Shown: positions 9,426-18,069, numbered from the stretch's first letter. The stretch is DNA of 64,000 bases from 21-14-0-10-47-8 sp966211795 (GCA_966211795.1 CBIHNW010000018.1:51108-115107), one strand, 5' to 3'. Numbers and translations: made by a program. Notes: generated from the letters alone by a model not told the origin.

Positions 9426-10286
9426 TTACTTCCAAATTTTCGGGATCGGAGTGGCGCTCACGTCTCTCTTACCAAGATTACCAAGAGTCCAATTGTCTTC
9501 CATTAGCTTCAACAGACTTGGAATGGTGAGAGAATCGGCATAAACGCCAGGTCGTACCGCAGATCCTACAATGCTCGTATAAATTTGATTCTTCGCGCTC
9601 AACAGTCCGCTCTCATCGAATGTGGTGATCAAGACCGTATTTTCCATAAAGGAAGCGTTTGTAACGTATTTATTGAACTTATGAGAATACCAATTGTCGG
9701 CATAGGTGACGCCGGTATTATGTCCATCATTCTGAGCGTTTGGCACATAGAATATATAATTTGGCAGAGTTCCGTGAGCGGCATCCAGATCAAACTGTGA
9801 TGCTTCGACTATATTCGCACAACGACTCGAGTTTCGCTGAATGTTCATGTAGCTAATAAACGGATTGTGCTTGCGAACGTAATCTCCGCTCGATTTTCCG
9901 GTAAAACAGTTCCCTGGATAATTCTCGACATACACCTTCCAAGTTAAGCCCTTAGCTTCAAGAAGATCGACAATATTTTCGACATTCACGTCATGATTAT
10001 TGTCATCGGTCACCCCATTGAGATCTCCCGAAGTCAGAGCAATGTAATTTCCCTGTGACGGATGCGTCAGCGCCAAAAAGTTTGAAAAGCTGGCGCCAGA
10101 ATCAGCCAATTGTTTGAAAAATGGCTGCTTGATAGCGTTGGAATAATTCGCATTTTCGAAAACAACAAAGATGGCACGATCAAAGTAGCGTCCACCTTTT
10201 GTGACAGCCTGAGCCGCCAGAGATAGACAGATCGTTAAGCTTACGAACATGACTTGATAAATAGTGCTGACAAATTTTTTTCCCAT
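9426..10286 (-). CDS. PF04185-type phosphoesterase (acid phosphatase/phospholipase C-like), secreted
   Basis: This exported hydrolase of 286 aa would cleave phosphate esters in the periplasm or outside. A signal peptide ends near residue 28 (SLAAQA). Family motifs appear in order: FDRAIFVVFENANYS (metal-binding Glu-Asn), THPSQGNYIALTSGD, LPNYIFYVPNAQNDGHNTG and TVLITTFDESG (metal-binding Asp-Glu). These match the alkaline-phosphatase-like phosphoesterase family that includes AcpA and fungal acid phosphatases. The C-terminal Trp-rich segment (PSLLKLMEDNWTLGNLGKRD) is typical. It is a single gene. ATTAC-type sites lie about 110 bases upstream of its start, near a PmrA/PhoP-like regulator locus. 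Confidence 0.9.
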   Translation of the reverse strand: MGKKFVSTIYQVMFVSLTICLSLAAQAVTKGGRYFDRAIFVVFENANYSNAIKQPFFKQLADSGASFSNFLALTHPSQGNYIALTSGDLNGVTDDNNHDVNVENIVDLLEAKGLTWKVYVENYPGNCFTGKSSGDYVRKHNPFISYMNIQRNSSRCANIVEASQFDLDAAHGTLPNYIFYVPNAQNDGHNTGVTYADNWYSHKFNKYVTNASFMENTVLITTFDESGLLSAKNQIYTSIVGSAVRPGVYADSLTIPSLLKLMEDNWTLGNLGKRDVSATPIPKIWK

Positions 10287-10396
10287 ATTCCCCCCCAGGA
10301 AAATGTCGAATGTCTCGTTTGAGACACTATTGCTGAGGAATATGACATCATTTTACCAAATTCGATGTCACCACTTAATTCTGTTGAAACTCAGAT

Positions 10397-10412
10397 GTAA
10401 TGTTGATGTCAT
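10397..10412. promoter_or_regulatory. GTAAT-N6-GTCAT direct repeat upstream of the phosphoesterase gene
   Basis: GTAAT at 10397-10401 is followed eleven bases later by GTCAT at 10408-10412. The arrangement matches the 11-bp phased ATTAC/GTAAT elements at 3952, 11051 and 13341. It lies about 110 bases before the - strand start at 10286. This is the weakest of the four sites because one half differs. Confidence 0.3.
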
Positions 10413-10570
10413 GAAATTGTTAAATAAAAATCGCAATTGCTTTGATTCGAATTTTAAAATGCGATTTTGAGGAATGGCCTTTGATACAAGGCAAACTCGG
10501 AACATTTTTTGTCTCTTTATTTTTCGAAATTTCAGGGAAAATTTTTGCACGTCAAACTGCTTGAAACGCA

Positions 10571-10594
10571 CCTGCCAATTTTCAAATTGGCAGG
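10571..10594 (-). terminator. Hairpin after the PepSY gene
   Basis: CCTGCCAATTT (10571-10581) and AAATTGGCAGG (10584-10594) form a perfect stem just beyond the PepSY stop at 10607. There is no T-run on the - strand, so it may block exonucleases or end transcription weakly. The rest of the 10287-10606 interval holds only a 6-bp stem (TGTCTC/GAGACA, 10311-10326) in the leader of the phosphoesterase. Confidence 0.45.
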
Positions 10595-10606
10595 TCCGGG
10601 AGGGGC

Positions 10607-10987
10607 TTAGTCTTCTTTTTCTTCGCTGCTTTCTTCCTTCTCAGAAACATTCGAATTCCGCTTCTCCTTTGACAGGATTTTTCCATTACCGGCATCGACG
10701 TTCACTTCATACAGGTTCGAATCATGGCCCATGACCTCGACTGCATAAACCAAAAATCCATCTTCTTTTTCAAGTCCAATAGATAGAATTTGTCCAGGTA
10801 TCGCATCAGTTACGGCTTTTGCCGCTTGGCCTGAACTGACTTTAGCAGTTGCTAAGTAATCCTTCTTTGTTAGGTTTTTCGTTGGAATCGACCCTACGAC
10901 AGACTTTTCTGTTTCTTTTGCCATGGCACCTGAAACAAAGCCTACAAAAACGAGAGACATGAGAGAGGCAGAGCTTAAGAATTTCAT
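10607..10987 (-). CDS. PepSY domain protein, periplasmic
   Basis: This 126-aa protein has a signal peptide (cleavage likely at SGAMA-KE, near residue 23) and one PepSY domain. The segments ATAKVSSGQAAKAVTDAIPG, ILSIGLEKEDGFLVYAVEVMG and YEVNVDAGNGKIL follow the family pattern. The C-terminus is very acidic (EKEESSEEKED). PepSY proteins often modulate peptidases or act as periplasmic partners of sensor kinases. This gene lies directly downstream of a regulator/kinase operon, and its upstream region holds three ATTAC-type half-sites at 11-bp spacing, so autocontrol by that pair is a fair inference. Confidence 0.9.
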   Translation of the reverse strand: MKFLSSASLMSLVFVGFVSGAMAKETEKSVVGSIPTKNLTKKDYLATAKVSSGQAAKAVTDAIPGQILSIGLEKEDGFLVYAVEVMGHDSNLYEVNVDAGNGKILSKEKRNSNVSEKEESSEEKED

Positions 10988-11050
10988 CGCGAACTCCTTT
11001 TCATTTATTTCAATTCACCTTGAATTGTCTCATGAGTATCGCGGAAATTG

Positions 11051-11077
11051 ATTACATGTTGATTGCTCACTGATTAC
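11051..11077. promoter_or_regulatory. Three ATTAC-type half-sites at 11-bp period upstream of the PepSY gene
   Basis: ATTAC (11051), ATTGC (11062) and ATTAC (11073) follow each other at exactly 11-base steps, placing them on the same face of the helix. Such direct repeats are typical boxes of OmpR/PhoB-family regulators. They lie 64-90 bases before the PepSY start at 10987. Confidence 0.5.
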
Positions 11078-11097
11078 TTCGCTGAAGGGTTTCTCAT

Positions 11098-12507
11098 TTA
11101 GGACTGGGTGAACTGCGGAATGACAACGGAAAAAGTCATTCCTTCTTTAGGATTGGAAATGGCCTTCGCACTTCCACCATGCGCTAATGCAATCGAACGA
11201 ACAATTGACAGTCCCAAGCCCAGACCTTTGGTCGAGCGGCTCTTATCGCCTCGATAGAGGCGATCCCAGATTCGGTCAATCTCAGATTCAGGAGTACCAA
11301 TTCCTTGATCTTGGACTGTTAGATAAAGTTGACCCTTGATGACGACGGCTGATATATCAACCGATTTTCCTTCAGGAGAGAACTTAAGGGCATTGTCGAC
11401 CAAGTTGCCGATGGCTTGCTTGATGCGCTTGCCGTCTAATAGCCAAACAAGATTTGGATCGCATTGCACCGATAGGCGAATCGACTTTTCCTGCGCGACA
11501 AAATCGTAAATATCGGCAACTTCATCGAGAAGTATTTTTATTTTGCATGAACTGTACCTCAGCACGAGCGTTCCAGCCTCGGCTTCGGAAATACTGAGCA
11601 ACTGATCCACGAGTTCTGAAACTTCGTTTGCGTTTTCAGCACAATCCTGGAGAGCTTCTTTCAGCGGAGTCGGATTATTGGAAGTGAGCGCGTCTTCGGC
11701 AGTTACGATGATTTTTGTCAAAGGTGTTCGAATGTCATGAGCGACATTATCGAGTGACTCTTTCATCACAACAATGAGCTTCTCGATGCGAGAAATCATG
11801 CGGTTGAAAGTCTCACCGATATCATGAAGTTCATCGCGCGAATTGCTGACTTCAACCCTCTCTGAGAGATCTCCACTTTCGATTTTTTTAATGGTGCCAA
11901 GAAGGCCTCTCAAAGGGGCCAGGGACTTGCGAGCATACCAGAATCCAAATCCCGCACTGAGCATGATAAAGATCGCGCCGGTCCCCAAGAAAACACTGAG
12001 CAGGCTGCCTAGGACGTCCTCGTTATCCTCGTTACTTTTTCCAATTTGCAAATAAAACTTATCTCCAACCCTTTGGGTCAGAATATCAAACTTGTCCTCG
12101 TCATCAATGGCTGCAAGTGAAGTCCAACCAACTAGCTTGTCAGGCTTCTCCACCTTTTTGAAGGCGCCATCAAAATCAAATTCCTTTTCTTGAACAGATG
12201 GCTTGAGGAAAACTGTTTCTCCATCTATGCCCAAAATTCGCACCATGTACGGTGCATTTAAAATTCTATTCTTTTCATCGGATAAAAAATTCTTCAGACC
12301 ACGAACATCGCTGGAATTCAAGACTGCAGAAATTTCTTGAAGCTTTGATGACAAAACCTGCTGATCCGATTTATCCAATGCATAGTTCATTTGAAAGTAC
12401 GAAATCGCGAAGGCTAAAATCAGAGAAACGGAAAAGGTGAGACAAAACAGGCATGCAATTCGAACGGAGATTGCGACCTTTGACCACCTACTCAGCACGG
12501 ATCGCAT
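11098..12507 (-). CDS. Sensor histidine kinase (OmpR-partner type)
   Basis: This 469-aa membrane kinase phosphorylates the regulator encoded just upstream. Helices near residues 18-40 and 167-190 enclose a periplasmic sensor of about 125 residues. They are followed by a HAMP linker, the DHp helix with His257 (DNVAHDIRTPLTKI) and an ATPase domain with N box (NLVDNALKFS), G1 (VQDQGIGTP) and G2 (KGLGLGLSI). The ATG at 12507 is chosen because GGAG lies six bases before it. This makes the gene overlap the regulator stop by 20 bases, indicating translational coupling. The layout resembles PmrAB/QseBC/CusRS-like pairs with a PepSY neighbour. The signal is unknown. Confidence 0.95.
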   Translation of the reverse strand: MRSVLSRWSKVAISVRIACLFCLTFSVSLILAFAISYFQMNYALDKSDQQVLSSKLQEISAVLNSSDVRGLKNFLSDEKNRILNAPYMVRILGIDGETVFLKPSVQEKEFDFDGAFKKVEKPDKLVGWTSLAAIDDEDKFDILTQRVGDKFYLQIGKSNEDNEDVLGSLLSVFLGTGAIFIMLSAGFGFWYARKSLAPLRGLLGTIKKIESGDLSERVEVSNSRDELHDIGETFNRMISRIEKLIVVMKESLDNVAHDIRTPLTKIIVTAEDALTSNNPTPLKEALQDCAENANEVSELVDQLLSISEAEAGTLVLRYSSCKIKILLDEVADIYDFVAQEKSIRLSVQCDPNLVWLLDGKRIKQAIGNLVDNALKFSPEGKSVDISAVVIKGQLYLTVQDQGIGTPESEIDRIWDRLYRGDKSRSTKGLGLGLSIVRSIALAHGGSAKAISNPKEGMTFSVVIPQFTQS

Positions 12508-13162
12508 AGCCGACTCCACGGAAGGTTCGAATCAGCTTTGTTTTAAATCCCTTGTCGATTTTATTGCGAACCCGACAAACTAAAACGTCCACCACATTTG
12601 TTTGGGGATCGAAATCGTACTTCCAAACTTTTTCGAGAATTTGCGTTTTCGTTAGAACCTTCTCTTTATTTCTCAAAAGGCACTCGACCAGCGCAAATTC
12701 TTTTTGATGAAGTTCGATCACCGAATCACCGCGTTTCACGGTTCTGGTTAAAAGATCCAGTTCAAGATCATGATATTTGATTTTCTTACCTTCGACTTGT
12801 TTTGAGGTTCGTCTCAATATTGTCTGAGATCGCACGAGAAGTTCGGAAAAAGAGAAGGGCTTTACAATGTAATCATCACCGCCGCGCTGAAGGCCTTCGA
12901 TCCGATCCTCAGTCGACCGCTTCGCACTGAGGAACAGAACTGGCATGTCTCGCTCTTTTTTTCTCAGCGCTTCAACAAGTGAAAATCCATCCAGACCGGG
13001 AATCATAACATCCACAATGAGAAGATCATAATCCTCGACGAGCGCAAGTTGGAGCGCAATATCCCCATCTGCAACAGACTCGGCAATAAAACCAGATTCC
13101 ATGAAGCCTTTGACCAGCAACTGGGAAACTTTCGCTTCATCTTCGACAATCAAGACCCTCAT
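12488..13162 (-). CDS. OmpR-family response regulator
   Basis: This 224-aa transcription factor has a receiver domain (acid pocket VEDE, phospho-acceptor Asp51 in LLIVDVMIPGLDG, KPFSFSEL) and a winged-helix DNA-binding domain ending in TFRGVGYAI. The start at 13162 is fixed by GGAGGG about six bases upstream. It is followed by its kinase. An ATTAC-N6-GTAAT palindrome lies at 13341-13356, upstream of the gene, and related direct repeats precede nearby genes, so it probably controls itself, PepSY, the phosphoesterase and perhaps the DUF347/RND unit (inference). Confidence 0.96.
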   Translation of the reverse strand: MRVLIVEDEAKVSQLLVKGFMESGFIAESVADGDIALQLALVEDYDLLIVDVMIPGLDGFSLVEALRKKERDMPVLFLSAKRSTEDRIEGLQRGGDDYIVKPFSFSELLVRSQTILRRTSKQVEGKKIKYHDLELDLLTRTVKRGDSVIELHQKEFALVECLLRNKEKVLTKTQILEKVWKYDFDPQTNVVDVLVCRVRNKIDKGFKTKLIRTFRGVGYAIRAE

Positions 13163-13340
13163 CAAAATCCCTCCGCTACTAACCAAATTGAAATGCAGTT
13201 AGAAGCGACCATTTTGGCAGCTTAACAGCTAATTCCAATGAATTGCATGACTTTTAGGTTTCCGGCGGCACCATTTCATCGAACTCTGATGTCGCGATTT
13301 TTAATATAACCGCAGAGGTTTACCTCAGAATGGCAGGGAG

Positions 13341-13356
13341 ATTACTTGCATGTAAT
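13341..13356. promoter_or_regulatory. ATTAC-N6-GTAAT palindrome upstream of the regulator/kinase operon
   Basis: ATTAC (13341-13345) and GTAAT (13352-13356) are six bases apart, the same design as the site at 3952-3967. It lies about 180 bases before the regulator start. It is proposed as an autoregulatory site. Confidence 0.45.
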
Positions 13357-13436
13357 GTTCTGAAAAATGGCAGGTTGGTTTTCATCAATGGGCGAAAAGA
13401 TCCACGTCCATGGCAACAGCTGAGAGCAAGACTGGC

Positions 13437-13464
13437 AAAACCCCGGCAAGGCAGCTGACCGGGG
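13437..13464 (-). terminator. Rho-independent terminator of the lipoprotein gene
   Basis: Read on the - strand, CCCCGG pairs with CCGGGG across a 12-base loop and is followed by TTTT. It lies about 45 bases beyond the stop of the lipoprotein gene at 13508. The rest of the interval 13163-13436 is the leader of the regulator operon. Confidence 0.65.
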
Positions 13465-13507
13465 CCAATCGTTTTTACGGATTGTCTGACCACTTTAAGA
13501 AGGCAGA

Positions 13508-14362
13508 TTATGGTTTTGTCTTCCCCGTTCCCTTATCCTGGCTAGTGCTTTGATCTTTGCTAGGAGTCGTGTCCTGTCCTTTATCTTGTCCCTTAGACTG
13601 TCCTTGGCTCTGATCTTTGCCCGTTCCGCTTCCAGTTCCTGTACCTGTACCTGTACCTGACTGGCCCTGACCTTGCCCCGTGCCGCTACCGGTTCCGGTA
13701 CCAGACTGACCTTGACCGGAATTTGTATCTCCAATGAGTTCAATCGCAACTGTTGCATAACGACAGCTCTGCCCGACAGCAATTGTATTCGGAACGGCGG
13801 CCATACTTGCGCTTTGGCCCTGTGCTTGGCTTTGGCGGGATGACAGACCCTGCACGTCATCATATTCAGCCGCAGCAGGGTCCGCTTGACATGATTTCAA
13901 ACCGAATGTCAAAGCGCTGGATTGATGATGGGCGTCCGATTCCGATATCATGAAATGAATCGTCTCCGGAGATAAGACATCTTTCTGATATGCGATTGCG
14001 AAAGTTCCATCGGAGATCCTCAGGGCATGAGCCAGGGTATTCCCATTATACAACTCTAAGTAGCCTTCTTTCGTCTCGACGACTGAAGAGATAGCAGACA
14101 GTTGATCGATTTCTTTTCCAAACGCGCCTTGCAAAGCTTCTTTATGAACAACTTCTCCATCTCCTCCTCGAAAAATTAAAGGACCGGATACCTTAAAGGT
14201 ACGAATCATTGTTCCGACCGTATAAACATTTGCTTGCTGACCACTATCCGTGGACGCTTCGCTAGTGGCACTTCCCCCGCCAGATGAGTTGCCAGTACAA
14301 GCGCCAAGCCCGAATGCGATGGCGACCATTAACACTGTCTTGAGGTGCGAACTTTGAAACAT
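13508..14362 (-). CDS. Lipoprotein with a Gly/Thr/Ser/Gln low-complexity tail
   Basis: This 284-aa protein has a lipobox (GLGAC, acylated Cys at residue 22) directly followed by a Gly/Ser linker. A folded middle region (about 45-200) is of unknown type. The last 80 residues are almost only Gly, Thr, Ser, Gln, Lys and Asp in short repeats (QGQSGTGTGSGTG and similar), suggesting a flexible surface or periplasm-spanning tail. The second of two ATGs is chosen because it leaves five bases after GGAG. The underlying DNA has 6-bp tandem units (CCTGTA) that could vary in copy number. No family is recognised. A terminator follows at 13437. Confidence 0.8.
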   Translation of the reverse strand: MFQSSHLKTVLMVAIAFGLGACTGNSSGGGSATSEASTDSGQQANVYTVGTMIRTFKVSGPLIFRGGDGEVVHKEALQGAFGKEIDQLSAISSVVETKEGYLELYNGNTLAHALRISDGTFAIAYQKDVLSPETIHFMISESDAHHQSSALTFGLKSCQADPAAAEYDDVQGLSSRQSQAQGQSASMAAVPNTIAVGQSCRYATVAIELIGDTNSGQGQSGTGTGSGTGQGQGQSGTGTGTGTGSGTGKDQSQGQSKGQDKGQDTTPSKDQSTSQDKGTGKTKP

Positions 14363-14365
14363 CAT

Positions 14366-14820
14366 TTCTCCTTTTTTGAAATGTGATTATCACCGAGATC
14401 TTGAATCTCGACTGTCAAAATAAAAATCATGAATAGCCTCAGCAATTCACGGACCATCAATTGTTTAAATATTAAATAAGACTGCGTTGAAATAGGACCG
14501 CACTTAGGATTGAAAAATGATGTCTCGAGGTTTTATTCCCCCAGCGAGCACTCCCATATTTTCTTGACGAATCGAGATTCATTACGCGCGCGCAATGTTC
14601 GTGTAATCTTCAATCGGAAAGAATTCCGAAATGTTAACGCACCGGTTTTAAATCCAAGTCGCGTGTCTTGGGCGTGAGAGCTCGAATCTCTTGATCACAG
14701 CAAGTGACCTGGATTCCAAGATTTGACACCTTTGCAATCCCCGCCTGAAGGCCGCCGCGAACAATTCACTTAAAACCAATTTGAACATCCAAATACCTTT
14801 CTGCACCAAATTCTCAAAAT
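14366..14820. other. Intergenic region, no confident gene
   Basis: This stretch of 455 bases separates two - strand units. A short reverse-strand frame (14648-14788, ATG with AAAGG before it) and an overlapping frame ending at 14634 each look partly protein-like (for example NLGIQVTCCDQEIRALTPK), which could be one small frameshifted gene behind the FtsX-type permease. The evidence is too thin to call it. Nothing else is evident. Confidence 0.3.
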
Positions 14821-16086
14821 TTAAACTCGCACCGACAACCCATCTTTCAACGCAAGTCTTGAAGCTTTAAATGCCGGGATCAGTCCGATCAACATACCGG
14901 CAAGCAGTGTGACCGAAAGATAAGTGATTTCAACCAGCGTAAAAGCATGTCCGACAATATAAAGGCCGAATTGATTCTGCAGCCAACTTTCAAGAAGGAA
15001 GAATCCAGAAAGCTCGATCAAAACCCCCACGCAAATGCCGATGAAAGTGACCAAAGAGCTTTCAAACACAAGCAGCATGGTGAGACGTTTCGGTCCAGCC
15101 CCCAGCGATCGAAGAATGGCCATCTCCCTTCGACGTTCATTCAATCCGGCCAAGATAGAACTCAGCATTGCGGCGAGCCCCACGCAAATGACCATCCAGG
15201 AAATAATTTTGAGGACCTGATCAATTTGACTCAAGCCTCTCCAGAGATCCGATAAGGTGACACCGGGAATGATCGCCAGCAGCGGCTCGTCCGGATAAGT
15301 GTTGATCTCTCTTTGCAAGCGCAAAGTTTCAATGCGGGATTTGGTTCTGAGAAAGAAAGATGTGATCTGGCCAAAGTGAATGTCTTGTTTGCGAATATTT
15401 TCAGGGCTGATCCGGGTCGCAGCCGTAGGGGCGGCGCCATCTTTCCAGTCCATATGAATCGCCTCCATTCCATAAAGCGAGATGTAGACGCTCTCATCCA
15501 AAGCGGTTCCCGTCTGTTTCAGTACTCCGGTGACATGAAAAGGCTTGTCATCGTGAAGTTGCACGCCTTCGCCTTTCGTCACCCCGTGCGCGATCACGAT
15601 TTTGTCGCCGACTTTATAATGAAGTCTTTTTTCCACTTCCGATCCAATCACGGCATCAAAAATATCAAGCGCGGGCTTCCCCTCGCGAAACTCGACTTTG
15701 CCTTCGCCCCGGAAGCGATAGTGTTCGTAGAAATTTTCATCGGTCGCGACCACCCGAAATCCCCGATGCCCATCGCCGAGCGAGTAAGGAATGGTCCAAT
15801 CGATTTCGGGTTTTGCTTTGATTTCCTCATAACTTTTCCATGAAATATTATTCGATGCGGATCCCATATTGAAAACCGTATAAAGAATCAGATTCAAAGG
15901 CCCGGTCCTGGCGCCGACGAGAAGATCCGTTTGGCTGACAGATTGAGTGAAGCCTTCTTCGGCCGCCCGTTTTGTTCTTTCAACCGCCAAAAGCAGCGTC
16001 ACGCTGAGGGCGATCGAAAAGATCGTAAGGCTTGAAGAGAACAGTCGATTGCGGAGAGATTTAAAAGCCAGTCGAATGAAAATCAT
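14821..16086 (-). CDS. ABC transporter permease, FtsX/MacB type
   Basis: This 421-aa inner-membrane permease has four helices in the MacB/LolC arrangement: one N-terminal (about 16-36) and three C-terminal (about 290-310, 335-365, 385-410). They surround a large periplasmic domain of about 250 residues. The cytoplasmic coupling segment LNERRREMAILRSLGAGPKR is the family hallmark. The gene overlaps the ATPase gene by four bases. It belongs with ATPase, DUF3299 and DUF2796 genes, an arrangement known from several Gram-negatives where it is linked to metal supply. Its substrate is not shown by the sequence. Such mechanotransmission-type systems do not always transport across the membrane. Confidence 0.92.
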   Translation of the reverse strand: MIFIRLAFKSLRNRLFSSSLTIFSIALSVTLLLAVERTKRAAEEGFTQSVSQTDLLVGARTGPLNLILYTVFNMGSASNNISWKSYEEIKAKPEIDWTIPYSLGDGHRGFRVVATDENFYEHYRFRGEGKVEFREGKPALDIFDAVIGSEVEKRLHYKVGDKIVIAHGVTKGEGVQLHDDKPFHVTGVLKQTGTALDESVYISLYGMEAIHMDWKDGAAPTAATRISPENIRKQDIHFGQITSFFLRTKSRIETLRLQREINTYPDEPLLAIIPGVTLSDLWRGLSQIDQVLKIISWMVICVGLAAMLSSILAGLNERRREMAILRSLGAGPKRLTMLLVFESSLVTFIGICVGVLIELSGFFLLESWLQNQFGLYIVGHAFTLVEITYLSVTLLAGMLIGLIPAFKASRLALKDGLSVRV

Positions 16087-16772
16087 TTGCCACCAACCCG
16101 GTTGAGATCTGGAAGAGAAATCGCCCGATCAAAGAGTCCCTGAAGCGACCGATCATGACTGACAAAAAGGACCGTCGTGCCGTCTTTCTGGCAGACATCG
16201 AAAAGCAACCGGATGAACTTTTCACGATGGTCCTGATCCAGAGCCGAGGTCGGCTCATCCGCCAAGATCAGCTCAGGTCGACCCAGCAAGGCCCGGGCAA
16301 CGGCGACCCGCTGCTGTTGCCCCACCGAAAGCTCCGTGACCGCGCGATGAATCAATTCAGAGATCCCAAGATCCCGGCACAGTCTTTGAATTTCCTCTTT
16401 TTCCGACGAGTGAGAAACTTTCTCGCGGCGCTCGGGGCTGAGGTAAAGTGGAAGCACAATATTCTCCTCGACGCTTAAGTAAGGAATCAAATTGAAGCTC
16501 TGAAAAATGTAACCGATGTGGGCGGCTCGCACTTGATCGCGACCTGATGAGCTCATGGAAACGATGTCTTTGCCTAAAAATGAAAAATGTCCTTCGTTTG
16601 GCACCAAAACTCCGGCCAAGATTTCCACGAAGGTGGTTTTTCCACAACCACTGGGGCCGTACAGAAATGCTCTTTCACCTTTCATCAGGGAAAAAACTTC
16701 GATGTCTAAAACGATCGGCAAAGTTTCACCGTAGCGAAATTTAATTTTTTTTAGATCCAGAACGTGTTGCAT
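16083..16772 (-). CDS. ABC transporter ATP-binding protein, LolD/MacB type
   Basis: This 229-aa ATPase powers the FtsX-type permease encoded next. The Walker A motif is at 39-46 (GPSGCGKT), the Q-loop Gln near 91 (IFQSFNLIPYL), the signature at 148-152 (LSVGQQQRVAVARAL), Walker B near 168-173 (LILADEPTSALD) and the switch His in VLFVSHD. The family usually pairs with one or two MacB-like permeases. The gene begins about ten bases after the DUF3299 gene and ends inside the permease start, so the three are certainly co-transcribed. Confidence 0.95.
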   Translation of the reverse strand: MQHVLDLKKIKFRYGETLPIVLDIEVFSLMKGERAFLYGPSGCGKTTFVEILAGVLVPNEGHFSFLGKDIVSMSSSGRDQVRAAHIGYIFQSFNLIPYLSVEENIVLPLYLSPERREKVSHSSEKEEIQRLCRDLGISELIHRAVTELSVGQQQRVAVARALLGRPELILADEPTSALDQDHREKFIRLLFDVCQKDGTTVLFVSHDRSLQGLFDRAISLPDLNRVGGK

Positions 16773-16783
16773 AGATTCTGTCC

Positions 16784-17260
16784 TTATTCACGATACGGAG
16801 TTGTTTCGAGGCCAGTGAGACTGAACGAGGCTTCACCGTACTGATGTCTTTGTGACTTCAAGTGCAAAGTCCCATAAACCCAAATAGGACCGAAGGCGGC
16901 CTCGACCCCGCGGTCTTCCATTTTCACAAAAACCATTTGATTGGGAGGTGGCGGCGGCACGTGGATGCAGGCTTGAGGGCTTGGCACGAGAAGTAATTCG
17001 GTCACTTTTCGCATGCTATCTTCCAATGGAACCATGAAGCCCGGAATCTTGACCTTCATTCCATCAAGCGCTTGCAGGTCCGAACTCGATTTGCCGGTGA
17101 TGTAATCCAAATTCCCCAAGAGGCGCCAATCGACCGTCACGGCGTCCCCCTGCGCCTTGCCGACGTCCGAAAAGCGCCAGATCAATGCCCCGAAGCAGGC
17201 AAAAATGAAGAAGATGAGAACATATTTAAAATAACTTCGTTGAAAAAAAGAAGTCCGCAT
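16784..17260 (-). CDS. DUF3299 membrane-anchored protein
   Basis: This 158-aa protein has one N-terminal helix (about 12-30) and a periplasmic domain. The diagnostic segment is MKVKIPGFMVPLED, followed by VTELLLVPSPQACIHVPPPPP and NQMVFVKM, which identifies DUF3299. The Cys-x-His within the poly-Pro loop may bind metal (inference). It sits between DUF2796 and an ABC ATPase, an arrangement that recurs in marine proteobacteria. Function in the family is unproven. Confidence 0.9.
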   Translation of the reverse strand: MRTSFFQRSYFKYVLIFFIFACFGALIWRFSDVGKAQGDAVTVDWRLLGNLDYITGKSSSDLQALDGMKVKIPGFMVPLEDSMRKVTELLLVPSPQACIHVPPPPPNQMVFVKMEDRGVEAAFGPIWVYGTLHLKSQRHQYGEASFSLTGLETTPYRE

Positions 17261-17317
17261 TTCGCTCCCCGATTCCAGTTTCTTTCATTTGTGCCCATTT
17301 CACGGCCGCCTAAAAAC

Positions 17318-17872
17318 CTATTTTAGCTCAATGACGACAGGCTTTTTCTTGAACTCGGCACTTTTCTGAACAGCGCCGGCCAAGACGGTCACGTCCACAT
17401 CTTTCAGCAACTTGAAACTGCTGAAATCAACCGTGACCGTGGTGCCGACGGGAGACTTTGCGCAGGTGACCGCAAAGTTTGCAGCCCAGTCTGAATGCTC
17501 ACCTGAACCTTCTTCGCCTTCTTCCGGCACCTGCCCGATCATTTCTTTCGTGAACTGACAATTGAGCGAAGGGTCCAACTGAATCATCTGAGCGATGTCT
17601 TTTTCAAAATGTTGGCTGGCTTCCGCAACGGCCTTTTTGTCTTTTTCGCTTCTTGGTTGATGCTCAAATCCTAAAATTCCTTCGGCCGCACCTTTGAATT
17701 CAATTTTTCCTTTTGCATCGTCAAAAGCGATGGCGAGCTTCCCCGCACCATGTTCGTGGGCTCCGTGTTCGCGGTGTTCATGGGTTTTTTCCTTTTTGGC
17801 CTCTTTCGCCGATGCACCGTCAACAATTAAAGTGAGGGTCAGTAGGCTCATGATCAGAACTAAATTTTTCAT
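17318..17872 (-). CDS. DUF2796 protein, ZrgA-like periplasmic metal-binding protein
   Basis: This exported protein of 184 aa has a signal peptide (end near residue 23, DGASA), then a His-rich patch (HEHREHGAHEHGAGKL) and the DUF2796 body (LAIAFDDAKGKIEFKGAAEGILGFEH, shown here only in part as KLAIAFDD and AAEGILGFEH). In Vibrio cholerae the related ZrgA is a periplasmic zinc-uptake component, so zinc binding is likely here. Two cysteines (CQF, VTCAK) may pair. The ATG at 17872 follows AAAGGA. It is the first gene of the DUF3299/ABC/FtsX set. No clear Zur palindrome is seen upstream. Confidence 0.88.
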   Translation of the reverse strand: MKNLVLIMSLLTLTLIVDGASAKEAKKEKTHEHREHGAHEHGAGKLAIAFDDAKGKIEFKGAAEGILGFEHQPRSEKDKKAVAEASQHFEKDIAQMIQLDPSLNCQFTKEMIGQVPEEGEEGSGEHSDWAANFAVTCAKSPVGTTVTVDFSSFKLLKDVDVTVLAGAVQKSAEFKKKPVVIELK

Positions 17873-18069
17873 ACGAAAAATCCTTTCATAATTTGTTTTC
17901 TTCAATTTTTAGAATTTAACAATAAGGACCGGTTCTCAAAGAGCGATGAGCGCTCCCATTCAAACGCACTTTTGAATAGGAAATAAGAGGGATCGCTGCT
18001 GGGACATCTAAAAATAGACCTGCCAACAGGGCCTGAAACCCTTCACGCTCTTTGAAATGAATTAGATAC

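Noticed and set aside
13495..13863. A second - strand frame over the tail of the lipoprotein
   Set aside because: It is the +1 shadow of the repeat-rich tail; the lipoprotein frame has the signal peptide and ribosome site.
14634..14788. Protein-like fragments in two overlapping reverse frames after the FtsX permease
   Set aside because: Each is under 50 codons, they need a frameshift to join, and no family is recognised; kept only as a note in the intergenic entry.
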